Virus record (IMG/VR): IMGVR_UViG_3300025117_000650
Span: 1 to 27,287 of that record
DNA from: a virus
Length of the DNA: 27,287 nucleotides
Strand: one strand, 5' to 3'
Numbering within the stretch: position 1 is the first letter of the stretch; each line of letters starts with the position of its first letter. The position numbers were made by a program, and so were the translations under genes. The notes under the pieces are model-generated. The model saw nothing but the letters and a program-made list of their open reading frames with translations, ran no database searches and was not told where the DNA came from. Shown here in pieces: positions 15,606 through 21,288 of the stretch.

Positions 15606-15899
15606 TCATAAATTTATTGAACTATCGTAAGTACAAGTAATAGTCGGGTCAAACTTGCTAGTGGCGGTGTTTGTTCCGCATGTGATAACCCAAGGGCATG
15701 TAGGAATAATATATGGATATGGAACAACCCTATATGGTTCTACATAAATCGGTTGAGAACAGGGAACATAAATAGTTTCTTTCTCTCCAAACAAATCGTT
15801 CAAGAGTTTCTGCAAATCTTTAGCTTCTTTCATTGAAAACCCATGTTCTTTATCCCCAAATTTGATAATAATTTTTTTAACTTTTACTTCGTCTGACAT
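15606..15899 (-). CDS. Small phage protein with helical N-domain and Pro/Tyr/Cys-rich tail
   Basis: 97 residues. The first half (VKKIIIKFGDKEHGFSMKEA, then KDLQKLLNDLFG) resembles small phage proteins with a strand-helix motif seen in many accessory regions. The second half is a Pro/Tyr/Val-rich tail with three Cys (CSQPIYVEPYR, TCPWVITCG). The start is the ATG with AGGAG 6 bases upstream; the longer in-frame reading is unsupported. Function unknown. Confidence 0.65.
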   Translation of the reverse strand: MSDEVKVKKIIIKFGDKEHGFSMKEAKDLQKLLNDLFGEKETIYVPCSQPIYVEPYRVVPYPYIIPTCPWVITCGTNTATSKFDPTITCTYDSSINL

Positions 15900-15946
15900 T
15901 TTTTCTCCTAGTTTCTTTCTGTAAAACATTTCTGCTGACCGCTGGT

Positions 15947-16180
15947 TTACCTGCGTGAGGCGGGTGTAGGTAACTTCCCTTTGGCGGTATCCGCTTCGGG
16001 GGTGAATAATGCTTGCTGCGCTGGCTGGATAGCCGTTCGTTGCACATCATGCTGGGTAACTTCATTGCCAAGTTTGACCAATAATTGCTCAATCTCCAAG
16101 CCAATGTCAAGTATCTTGCTTGCATGACATTTCATTGCGCGGACATTGGACTCTATTTGTTCCAATATTCTCTCTTCCAT
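15947..16180 (-). CDS. Small helical protein, 77 residues, unknown
   Basis: The N-terminal 45 residues form a likely amphipathic coiled coil (EERILEQIESNVRAMKCHAS ... LGLEIEQLLVKLG type). A Pro/Ala-rich flexible tail ending LPTPASRR follows. AAGGA lies 6 bases before ATG. Another frame over 15877-16125 is a shadow of this gene. Function unknown. Confidence 0.6.
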   Translation of the reverse strand: MEERILEQIESNVRAMKCHASKILDIGLEIEQLLVKLGNEVTQHDVQRTAIQPAQQALFTPEADTAKGKLPTPASRR

Positions 16181-16217
16181 AAGGATTCCTTATTAATCAC
16201 ATAAAACATTCGTTTTA

Positions 16218-16430
16218 TTAAAGCAACGGCATCACATCTCCTTGCTCGAACACGGCGTTCAAACTAACCGTTTGTTTTCCAACCGGCTTGTAAACGATAA
16301 CCTCGTATTCTTCATCCAGACCCGCGAATTCTTCAATTTCTTCCATGTTGGCAAACCATTCTTCTACACTGGGAAGGTAATAATAGATTTCGGGATAATT
16401 CGGTTTCTTTGATTCAGTTTTTTTAATCAT
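16218..16430 (-). CDS. Small acidic protein, 70 residues, unknown
   Basis: First gene after the promoter at 16474-16502, with AAGGAG 8 bases before ATG. It has a basic N terminus (MIKKTESKKPNYPE), then acidic EEWFANMEEIEEFAGLDEEY and strands VIVYKPVGKQTVSLNAVF. No family recognised. Between this gene and the next an AT-rich hairpin (ATAAAAC/GTTTTAT) is visible. Confidence 0.65.
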   Translation of the reverse strand: MIKKTESKKPNYPEIYYYLPSVEEWFANMEEIEEFAGLDEEYEVIVYKPVGKQTVSLNAVFEQGDVMPLL

Positions 16431-16473
16431 TTTAGTTTTCTCCTTGGGTAATTATAGAATATTTATTCTAAAT

Positions 16474-16502
16474 ATTGTACCACAAAACATCTATTTTGTC
16501 AA
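16474..16502 (-). promoter_or_regulatory. Host-type promoter for the RNA polymerase operon
   Basis: -35 TTGACA (16497-16502), 17-base spacer ending TTGTGG, -10 TACAAT (16474-16479). Just downstream a short hairpin (TAGAAT/ATTCTA) lies at the predicted RNA 5' end. It would drive 16430 down to 8868, including the RNA polymerase-like gene. Confidence 0.88.
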
Positions 16503-16705
16503 GCCCCATCCCGCTTGAGTTTATCTAAATCAACACTGTCTTTACTTACCTCATCAAAGGGCGTATTTCTTTTTGTCATCAATATTCTTTTACAATTAGG
16601 ACACACTAGCACAAACGCTTGTGCGGTAATGCCAGCCAAAGATTTTAGGTCTGTTACTTGTATAACATCGTTTTTATCAAGCCACCAGATAGAATATTGA
16701 GCCAT
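16499..16705 (-). CDS. Small CxxC protein, 68 residues, unknown
   Basis: It begins MAQYSIWWLDKNDVIQV and carries a single CPNC pair (LVCPNCKRILM), possibly half a zinc site or a redox pair. GGAG lies 6 bases before the chosen ATG; an in-frame TTG four codons earlier lacks a site. The stop overlaps the -35 of the next promoter. Last gene of its operon. Confidence 0.65.
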   Translation of the reverse strand: MAQYSIWWLDKNDVIQVTDLKSLAGITAQAFVLVCPNCKRILMTKRNTPFDEVSKDSVDLDKLKRDGA

Positions 16706-16706
16706 T

Positions 16707-16991
16707 TTATTCTCCAAATATCAGATAATTAATGGGAGAAACGTTTTTTACTTTGACCACTGTTACCCCATCAATGGTATCGTCTTTCAGGGAGAATGTC
16801 GAGTTTAGATTGATGAGAACTTTTTTGGCATCTACTTCATATTTCTGTTTGAAATAAGAAATCGCTTCCAGTATCTTTTCCCTGTCTGACTTTCCTCTGA
16901 CTTTCCCCTTGGAAATACTTGGAGTATCATCTTCCCAAATCAAGCCCACGTCCTTACCAAGTTTATCCCCCATTTTTAGTTGTTCCATCAT
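16707..16991 (-). CDS. Unknown protein, 94 residues
   Basis: A charged soluble protein with a helix (SDREKILEAISYFKQKYEVD) and strands (KKVLINLNSTFSL, GVTVVKVKNVSPINYLIF). No family recognised. Start uncertain: ATG at 16991 or Met7 at 16973, both with weak ribosome sites and both overlapping the upstream gene, so coupling is likely. It ends two bases before the start of the 16705 gene. Confidence 0.6.
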   Translation of the reverse strand: MMEQLKMGDKLGKDVGLIWEDDTPSISKGKVRGKSDREKILEAISYFKQKYEVDAKKVLINLNSTFSLKDDTIDGVTVVKVKNVSPINYLIFGE

Positions 16992-17175
16992 CTTGAGAAA
17001 ACGAAGACATCTCCACCAAATTGTTCAAATTCATAGCAGACCTCTTTAAATATTCGTGACCACCGTCGACAGATATTTCCCCGCAACCGCAAGTTACAAA
17101 ATCGTGTACCGAAAAAGACTCAAGGATTTCCCCGCATTTTTTACATTGTGCCATATTTCTCAAAATCTTCGTCAT
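16963..17175 (-). CDS. Small zinc-ribbon protein (DUF7695-like, from memory)
   Basis: 70 residues with CKKCGEILES (Cys11, 14), then HDFVTCGCGEISVDGG (Cys29, 31), a four-Cys zinc site. The His-Asp-Phe-Val and Val-Asp-Gly-Gly words recur in a family of small phage and bacterial proteins of unknown function. The start chosen overlaps the upstream TGA as ATGA and has AGGTGG 6 bases upstream. An internal ATG seven codons later is the alternative. Confidence 0.7.
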   Translation of the reverse strand: MTKILRNMAQCKKCGEILESFSVHDFVTCGCGEISVDGGHEYLKRSAMNLNNLVEMSSFSQDDGTTKNGG

Positions 17176-17348
17176 TGAATTCCACCTAAAATTCCGCTTC
17201 CGCCCAAAAGCCCCCACACAATTAGGATGACCACAAAGATAAAAGCAAATAATCGTTTAGAACTTCCTGGCGTTTTTTGCTTCGACTGACGAGGTTGGCG
17301 ATATTCGTTCCGATCATAATACTGGTCTGGATAATGATTATTGTTCAC
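17172..17348 (-). CDS. Small single-pass membrane protein, 58 residues
   Basis: A hydrophilic, Asn/Tyr/Arg/Gln-rich N terminus of about 30 residues is followed by one membrane segment (LFAFIFVVILIVWGLLGG) and a short glycine-rich end. The positive residues before the segment (SSKR) suggest an N-in orientation. The start is GTG with GGAG 6 bases upstream. Possible roles (superinfection exclusion, lysis control) are speculation. Confidence 0.65.
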   Translation of the reverse strand: MNNNHYPDQYYDRNEYRQPRQSKQKTPGSSKRLFAFIFVVILIVWGLLGGSGILGGIQ

Positions 17349-17559
17349 TTTGTTCTCCAATTTTATTTATAATACAACGAGAATTAGAACAAACAGCAAT
17401 CCCTTTTCGATATGTAACCACATGAAAATTCGCCCCGTGACACTCAATATGAGCAACCCAGTCTGGGTCAGTTAAAATATAAGAATCTTCCGGGGTATAA
17501 TCAGGAATTTCATCCAGCACAATAACCCGCGCATTTGAAAATTGTACCCGCGTATCCAT
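17338..17559 (-). CDS. Unknown protein, 73 residues
   Basis: It begins MDTRVQFSNARVIVLDEIPD and is mainly beta (DPDWVAHIECHGANFHVVTY), with CSNSRC near the end. No family recognised. The start is the ATG 7 bases after GAGGG. It overlaps the membrane protein gene by 11 bases. Confidence 0.6.
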   Translation of the reverse strand: MDTRVQFSNARVIVLDEIPDYTPEDSYILTDPDWVAHIECHGANFHVVTYRKGIAVCSNSRCIINKIGEQSEQ

Positions 17560-17560
17560 T

Positions 17561-17794
17561 CTACAGCCCTCGTTTCTTTTTAATTTCAAGAAGTTTTTTC
17601 AAAAACTCTTCACACTCTTCAGCGTAGCCTTGATATTTCAAAATATCGAATTGATAATTCGTGGCAATTTGTTCACCGCCATCGGGAATAAGTAAGAGAG
17701 TAGAGAAAGCAGAAACAAGTTGTTGATATGCTTCCAATTCTTTTTGAGTCCATTCGATATCATAGAGCAGGGTTTCATTTGAAATTGTTGTCAT
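17561..17794 (-). CDS. Small helical protein, 77 residues, unknown
   Basis: Predominantly helical (DIEWTQKELEAYQQLVSAF ... EECEEFLKKLLEIKKKRG). AAGGAA lies 9 bases before ATG. One base separates it from the next gene. No family recognised. Confidence 0.6.
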   Translation of the reverse strand: MTTISNETLLYDIEWTQKELEAYQQLVSAFSTLLLIPDGGEQIATNYQFDILKYQGYAEECEEFLKKLLEIKKKRGL

Positions 17795-17809
17795 TATAAA
17801 ATGTTCCTT

Positions 17810-18220
17810 TCATTCAAATAGTTTTTCTAAAACAAGATTGTAGCAATGTTTGTTTGGGAGATATTCTTTAAAAAACCTAGTATCATCAAAATATAAGAAT
17901 TTAGAAATAGCAGCCGCAACCCCCGCAGAGCGACTTATCCCGGCTTCGCAGTGTACAAATATTCGAGAAAGATAGGGGATAGTTTTTACAAATCGGGCAA
18001 TTTGTTTGGCGTCATCCGATTGCATCGGCTCAAACGTTCTGGCGTCTGTCTTTATTTGCTTATCAATGTCATAGAAAGAAAGGAGAAGAATATTGGTTGT
18101 TCCTTGAATATTTGCAACTAGGCTATCGGGGTCTGTGATAGAAATAACATAGTCATGGATAGAAAAGGCTGTATTTTCTGCGCTTTGGCGAGACAAAACA
18201 AATATAGGAATACTGTTCAT
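17810..18220 (-). CDS. Dual-specificity/tyrosine phosphatase-like protein
   Basis: 136 residues with the cysteine-phosphatase P-loop HCx5R in FVHCEAGISRSAGVAAA (nucleophile Cys91, Arg97), on a DSP-like scaffold. A candidate general acid lies in SFYDID (Asp51 or Asp53). It should hydrolyse phosphotyrosine/serine or a small phosphate ester. Such proteins occur in large phages, with unknown targets. The ribosome site is weak (AGAG, 10 bases upstream). It lies between the two methyltransferases and the small unknown genes of the early-type operon. Confidence 0.82.
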   Translation of the reverse strand: MNSIPIFVLSRQSAENTAFSIHDYVISITDPDSLVANIQGTTNILLLSFYDIDKQIKTDARTFEPMQSDDAKQIARFVKTIPYLSRIFVHCEAGISRSAGVAAAISKFLYFDDTRFFKEYLPNKHCYNLVLEKLFE

Positions 18221-18248
18221 ATTTTTATACTCTAATAAAAGGTTTCAT

Positions 18249-19025
18249 TTATGCAATAGAATCCAGAATTCTTTTCTTGGATATTTTGCAGTATTTTTCT
18301 TCTTTCTCAATGCAAATCCATTTTCTATTTGCGTTTTTACAGGCGATGGCCGTCGTACAACTTCCTGCCGCATTGTCCAAAACAATTTCGTTTTCGTTGG
18401 TATAAGTTTTAATCAAATACTCAAATAGCGGAACGGGTTTCTGGGTGGGGTGTAGACCAACGCTTCTGTTGAATTTCTGCCAACTGCTTGGAACTCTCAA
18501 TTCTTTTTGCTCATGGGAAGGTCTTCCCTCAAACACCCTTGTCCCATCCCTTTGTTGATTGTTGAATTTTACAGGATATTTAGCCCTTTCTTTTCCGCTT
18601 TCCGCTCTTTCTTGCAGTTGTTTATTGTACGTCCATGCCCCCCTCGAAAATATCAAAATACTTTCGTGTTCTTTCATTGGCTCTCTGACTGTGTTGGCAA
18701 AATTACTCCCTATGTTTTTTATCCAAATCCATTCATGTTTAAACATTTCTAAATTGCTCACGACCAAAGCACTTGAAAACGGTTGGGATGCCGTTAGAGC
18801 AATTATGGCTGTATCCTTGCAAATTCTTTTATATTCCTTCCACAAAGGTTCGAGAGGAATTGTAATGTCCCATTTATTAGAAGTAGTTCCGTATGGCAAA
18901 TCACAAAGAATCATATCAATGCTTTTATCTGGAATTTTTGGCATCCAATCCAAGCAGTCTCCAAATAAAAGCATTCCTGTTTTATTGTGATAATAAGATA
19001 GGGGTACTAAATCTCGCAATTCCAA
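18249..19025 (-). CDS. DNA methyltransferase, DLPY type, with altered SAM loop
   Basis: 258 residues in beta-type order. Catalytic MILCDLPYGTT (DLPY at 42-45) comes first. LHPTQKPVPLFEYLIKTYTN and the SAM loop VLDNAAGSCTTAIACKN (216-225) follow near the C terminus. The usual loop is D-x-F/M-x-G-S-G; here the second Gly is Cys (GSC), so SAM binding may be modified. It starts with a TTG directly after the stop of its tandem paralogue, with AAAGGTG upstream. Probable N6-adenine methylase protecting phage DNA. Confidence 0.82.
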   Translation of the reverse strand: MELRDLVPLSYYHNKTGMLLFGDCLDWMPKIPDKSIDMILCDLPYGTTSNKWDITIPLEPLWKEYKRICKDTAIIALTASQPFSSALVVSNLEMFKHEWIWIKNIGSNFANTVREPMKEHESILIFSRGAWTYNKQLQERAESGKERAKYPVKFNNQQRDGTRVFEGRPSHEQKELRVPSSWQKFNRSVGLHPTQKPVPLFEYLIKTYTNENEIVLDNAAGSCTTAIACKNANRKWICIEKEEKYCKISKKRILDSIA

Positions 19026-19799
19026 TTATGCACCTTTAGCATTATCAATTCTTGCTTTCGCTATCTCAAAATATTCGAGGTTATTTTCTATACCGATGAA
19101 CCTTCGATTAGTATTTTTACAAGCAACCCCAGTAGAACCAGAACCCATTGTATTATCTAAAACTAAATCGCCTTCATTGGTATATGTTTTTATCATGTAT
19201 TCCAAAAGAGAAACGGGTTTTTGAGTAGGATGTAATCCAGATAATTGTTTATCCCATTTAAATTTTAAAACATCTCTGGGAAATCGTTCTGTTGAATCAT
19301 AGTCCGTAAAATTATGTTGAATATGATAAACATCTGATTTTCCACCGCTTTTAGTTTTCTCTTTATGCTCCGCTGTAGAAATTCGTCTAGGATGCCCAAA
19401 CGTTTTTTGAGGACTATATACTGGGAGTTTTTTGTAAAACACACTAATTATTTCGTGAGATTTCATTGGCATTTTGTTTGCGTTTAAAAATCCAGTCACA
19501 TGCGTTTTCTCAATAATCCAATCATACCGAAAGTTGATTATATTGCTAATTCTTAACAAAGAACTAAATGGCTCGTTTCCAAACAATAAGATCGGGGTGT
19601 GTTCGTTTTTAGAAATTCTATTGTATTGTTCCCATAATTTTTCAAAAGAAATAATTGTATCCCACTTACAAGCGGTTGTTCCGTATGGCAAATCTGCTAA
19701 TATCATATCAACAGATTTATCGGGAATACGGAGCATTACTTTCAAACAATCTCCAAACCATAATTCTATATCATTCATTGATTTGCTCGATAAAGGCAT
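19026..19799 (-). CDS. DNA methyltransferase, DLPY type (tandem paralogue)
   Basis: 257 residues with MILADLPYGTTACKWD (DLPY at 36-39), GLHPTQKPVSLLEYMIKTYT and an intact SAM loop DLVLDNTMGSGSTGVACKN (214-224). It is clearly paralogous to the next gene (shared IPDKS-DMIL-DLPYGTT, HPTQKPV, EYxIKTYTNE), so a tandem duplication occurred. Start uncertain: ATG at 19799 or an in-frame ATG at 19778 nearer the GDCL conserved block; neither has a strong ribosome site. Confidence 0.85.
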   Translation of the reverse strand: MPLSSKSMNDIELWFGDCLKVMLRIPDKSVDMILADLPYGTTACKWDTIISFEKLWEQYNRISKNEHTPILLFGNEPFSSLLRISNIINFRYDWIIEKTHVTGFLNANKMPMKSHEIISVFYKKLPVYSPQKTFGHPRRISTAEHKEKTKSGGKSDVYHIQHNFTDYDSTERFPRDVLKFKWDKQLSGLHPTQKPVSLLEYMIKTYTNEGDLVLDNTMGSGSTGVACKNTNRRFIGIENNLEYFEIAKARIDNAKGA

Positions 19800-19816
19800 A
19801 ATTTTATTCGAATCAA

Positions 19817-19906
19817 TTAAAATAGTAAATCCAACAACATAAACATTGAACCAAATAATCCCGCAAGAGATACCGTAAGCAAAAGAAACATAAAGAGTTT
19901 TTTCAT
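19817..19906 (-). CDS. 29-residue hydrophobic peptide
   Basis: It starts MKKLFMFLLLTVSLAG and ends MLLDLLF: two Lys followed by one continuous membrane segment. AAAGGA lies 5 bases before ATG, one of the better ribosome sites in the operon. It sits in the gap between the 68-residue gene and the methyltransferase. It could be a small membrane effector or a leader peptide. It is too short to assign a family. Confidence 0.55.
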   Translation of the reverse strand: MKKLFMFLLLTVSLAGLFGSMFMLLDLLF

Positions 19907-19926
19907 ATTTTTCCTTTCGAAAGTTG

Positions 19927-20133
19927 TTATTTAGAAACCGGCCTATTATATTTCCAACTCCCAGATTGTCCGCCTACCGGCTTTCCGGCGCGTTTACCAT
20001 CACAATATCTAAGTACACCGTCCTTATCATATTTAGCCATGACAGGATAGTTTTGATTGGGTGTGGAAACATCCCTGTAACCGGATGCATGACCAAGAGC
20101 ATCTCCAAAGAGTAAAGCAAGAAATTGTAACAT
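19927..20133 (-). CDS. Small unknown protein, 68 residues
   Basis: First gene of the leftward operon, with AGGAG 7 bases before ATG. After a hydrophobic start (MLQFLALLFGDALGHASGYR) comes a basic, glycine-rich part (VLRYCDGKRAGKPVGGQSGS) ending KYNRPVSK. No family recognised. A longer in-frame reading extends into the promoter and is rejected. Confidence 0.6.
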   Translation of the reverse strand: MLQFLALLFGDALGHASGYRDVSTPNQNYPVMAKYDKDGVLRYCDGKRAGKPVGGQSGSWKYNRPVSK

Positions 20134-20155
20134 GTTTGTTCTCCTGTATAAAAAC

Positions 20156-20184
20156 AGTATATCACATCTCATTTGATTTGTCAA
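20156..20184 (-). promoter_or_regulatory. Host-type promoter for the leftward 20133-16499 operon
   Basis: -35 TTGACA (20179-20184), 17-base spacer ending TGTGA, -10 TATACT (20156-20161). It is divergent from the plus-strand promoter at 20311. Confidence 0.9.
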
Positions 20185-20249
20185 GGGGTGTTTTCTTGCG
20201 ACGAAACCCAAGGGGTAAGTACCATTTGGTTGGCGTCAACAAAACGGTT

Positions 20250-20271
20250 GTCACTAAATCAAAAAAGTGAC
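20250..20271. promoter_or_regulatory. Inverted repeat between divergent promoters, possible operator
   Basis: GTCACT and AGTGAC are separated by 10 bases, midway between the leftward (20156-20184) and rightward (20311-20339) promoters. A nearby GTTGGCGTCAAC adds partial symmetry. A shared repressor or activator site is plausible but unproven. Confidence 0.3.
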
Positions 20272-20310
20272 GGGAAACGAATGTAATAAAAAGTGAGGAT
20301 AAATGTCATA

Positions 20311-20339
20311 TTGACAAAGATTGATTTGTGTGATACAAT
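20311..20339 (+). promoter_or_regulatory. Host-type promoter, rightward operon (first)
   Basis: -35 TTGACA (20311-20316), 17-base spacer ending TGTGTGA, -10 TACAAT (20334-20339). It drives the 60-residue zinc-ribbon gene. Confidence 0.9.
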
Positions 20340-20369
20340 AAAGAAAATTATATCCAAGAGGAGAAAACA

Positions 20370-20552
20370 ATGGAACTACCCGTGATTCTAAATTGCATAA
20401 ATTGTGAGACATTTCTCGGAGTTCTTACCAATGGTGGGTTGATGGTTGGAAATATTTTGATTTATATTAAAGAATATTCACCAGATAAAGACAATCATAT
20501 TTCGTGTTCAGCGTGTGGGGAAGATGTTTGGAATTCAATTGCTCCTATTTGA
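20370..20552 (+). CDS. Small zinc-ribbon protein, 60 residues
   Basis: Two CxxC pairs (Cys9/12 in NCINCETF, Cys46/49 in SCSACGEDVW) frame a short beta region, a probable zinc ribbon for nucleic-acid or protein contact. GAGGAG lies 7 bases before ATG. Its stop overlaps the -35 of the next promoter. First gene of the rightward early-type unit; possibly regulatory. Confidence 0.72.
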   Translation: MELPVILNCINCETFLGVLTNGGLMVGNILIYIKEYSPDKDNHISCSACGEDVWNSIAPI

Positions 20553-20577
20553 CAAAATTAGCAATTTGTGGTATACT
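20549..20577 (+). promoter_or_regulatory. Host-type promoter, rightward operon (second)
   Basis: -35 TTGACA (20549-20554), 17-base spacer ending TTTGTGG, -10 TATACT (20572-20577). The predicted RNA start is at or near 20584, the first base of the structured leader. Confidence 0.92.
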
Positions 20578-20583
20578 CGTTAC

Positions 20584-20645
20584 AAGAGTGGAATAGTCGG
20601 TGGTCGCTCCATTTGGCGATAAGGGAACTCCCCCTTTCCGCTCTT
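20584..20645 (+). ncRNA. Structured leader RNA C, upstream of the endonuclease VII-like gene
   Basis: The outer stem AAGAGTGGAA pairs with TTCCGCTCTT (10 pairs, one G-U). It encloses 42 bases holding two hairpins: TCGC...GCGA, and AAGGG-AACTCC-CCCTT. The core CATTTGGCGATAAGG parallels CATTACCGAAAACG (leader A) and CATTCGAAAAGG (leader B). The outer stem runs into TTTATATTTT, so it has the form of an intrinsic terminator. Loop CTCC is complementary to the GGAG of the downstream ribosome site. It is an attenuator, riboswitch-like element or stand-alone RNA of about 65-75 bases. Confidence 0.6.
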
Positions 20646-20679
20646 TTTATATTTTCAGGAGAATAGAAAAGGAGAAGAA

Positions 20680-21288
20680 ATGAAACGAATAGAAAAGTTT
20701 TTGGAATCCTGTGTGGGGAAAAAGATGTATAGAGAAGAAATTGGGGAATTTAGAAAAAGATTTTTTGAACTGGTTGAAAATAAGAATCGGATAAAAGTTG
20801 ATTCTCGCAACACCGGAATAAACGCAATAAATTTATTTATAAAAGAAGATAAGTTATTGTTCGAAGTATTCAGCGTAAAAGATAGAACGAAGGAACTTGA
20901 AAAAAGAAATAAAAGATATTGGACTATTGTAAAATTGAATAGCCTAACCGAAAGAAGGTTCAGTAAGGAATATCACAAAAAAGAGATTAAGAAATTTCCA
21001 TACGACAAAGAAAAATCGAGAGAATCTCGACTAAAAACATTTTTTGGATTAAGCGTGGAAGAGTACAACAAAATGTTGCATAGCCAAAATTATTCGTGTT
21101 CTATTTGCAGGGTTCCAGCGAAGAATTTTACGCAAAGTTTGGCGGTAGATCACAATCACGATACCAACCAAATTAGAGGGCTTCTTTGCACAAGATGTAA
21201 TGTGTTGTTGGGTTATGCTCACGAGAGTACGGAATTGTTACAATCAGCCATTGATTATTTAATTTATTGGGGTGGCATCAATGCCTAA
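20680..21288 (+). CDS. Endonuclease VII-like HNH/zinc nuclease with extra N-terminal module
   Basis: 202 residues. The C-terminal half is the recombination endonuclease VII fold: Cys140 and Cys143 (YSCSICRVP), the catalytic LAVDHNHDTNQIRGLLC with Asp157-His158-Asn159-His160, and Cys170/Cys173 (LLCTRCNVLLG). It would cleave branched or target DNA; similar proteins act as phage homing-type nucleases. Residues 3-86 form a separate module (ESCVGKKMYREEIGEFRKRF ... KRYWTIVKL) that closely resembles the C terminus of the helicase encoded next. AAGGAG lies 6 bases before ATG, behind a structured leader. Confidence 0.85.
   Translation: MKRIEKFLESCVGKKMYREEIGEFRKRFFELVENKNRIKVDSRNTGINAINLFIKEDKLLFEVFSVKDRTKELEKRNKRYWTIVKLNSLTERRFSKEYHKKEIKKFPYDKEKSRESRLKTFFGLSVEEYNKMLHSQNYSCSICRVPAKNFTQSLAVDHNHDTNQIRGLLCTRCNVLLGYAHESTELLQSAIDYLIYWGGINA

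Noticed and set aside
15877-16125. 82-codon minus frame
   Set aside because: It overlaps two better-supported small genes and has low-complexity, Pro/His/Arg-rich shadow composition.
20584-20645. Hammerhead or twister ribozyme
   Set aside because: I see no CTGATGA/GAAA pair or twister core in this or the two related leaders.
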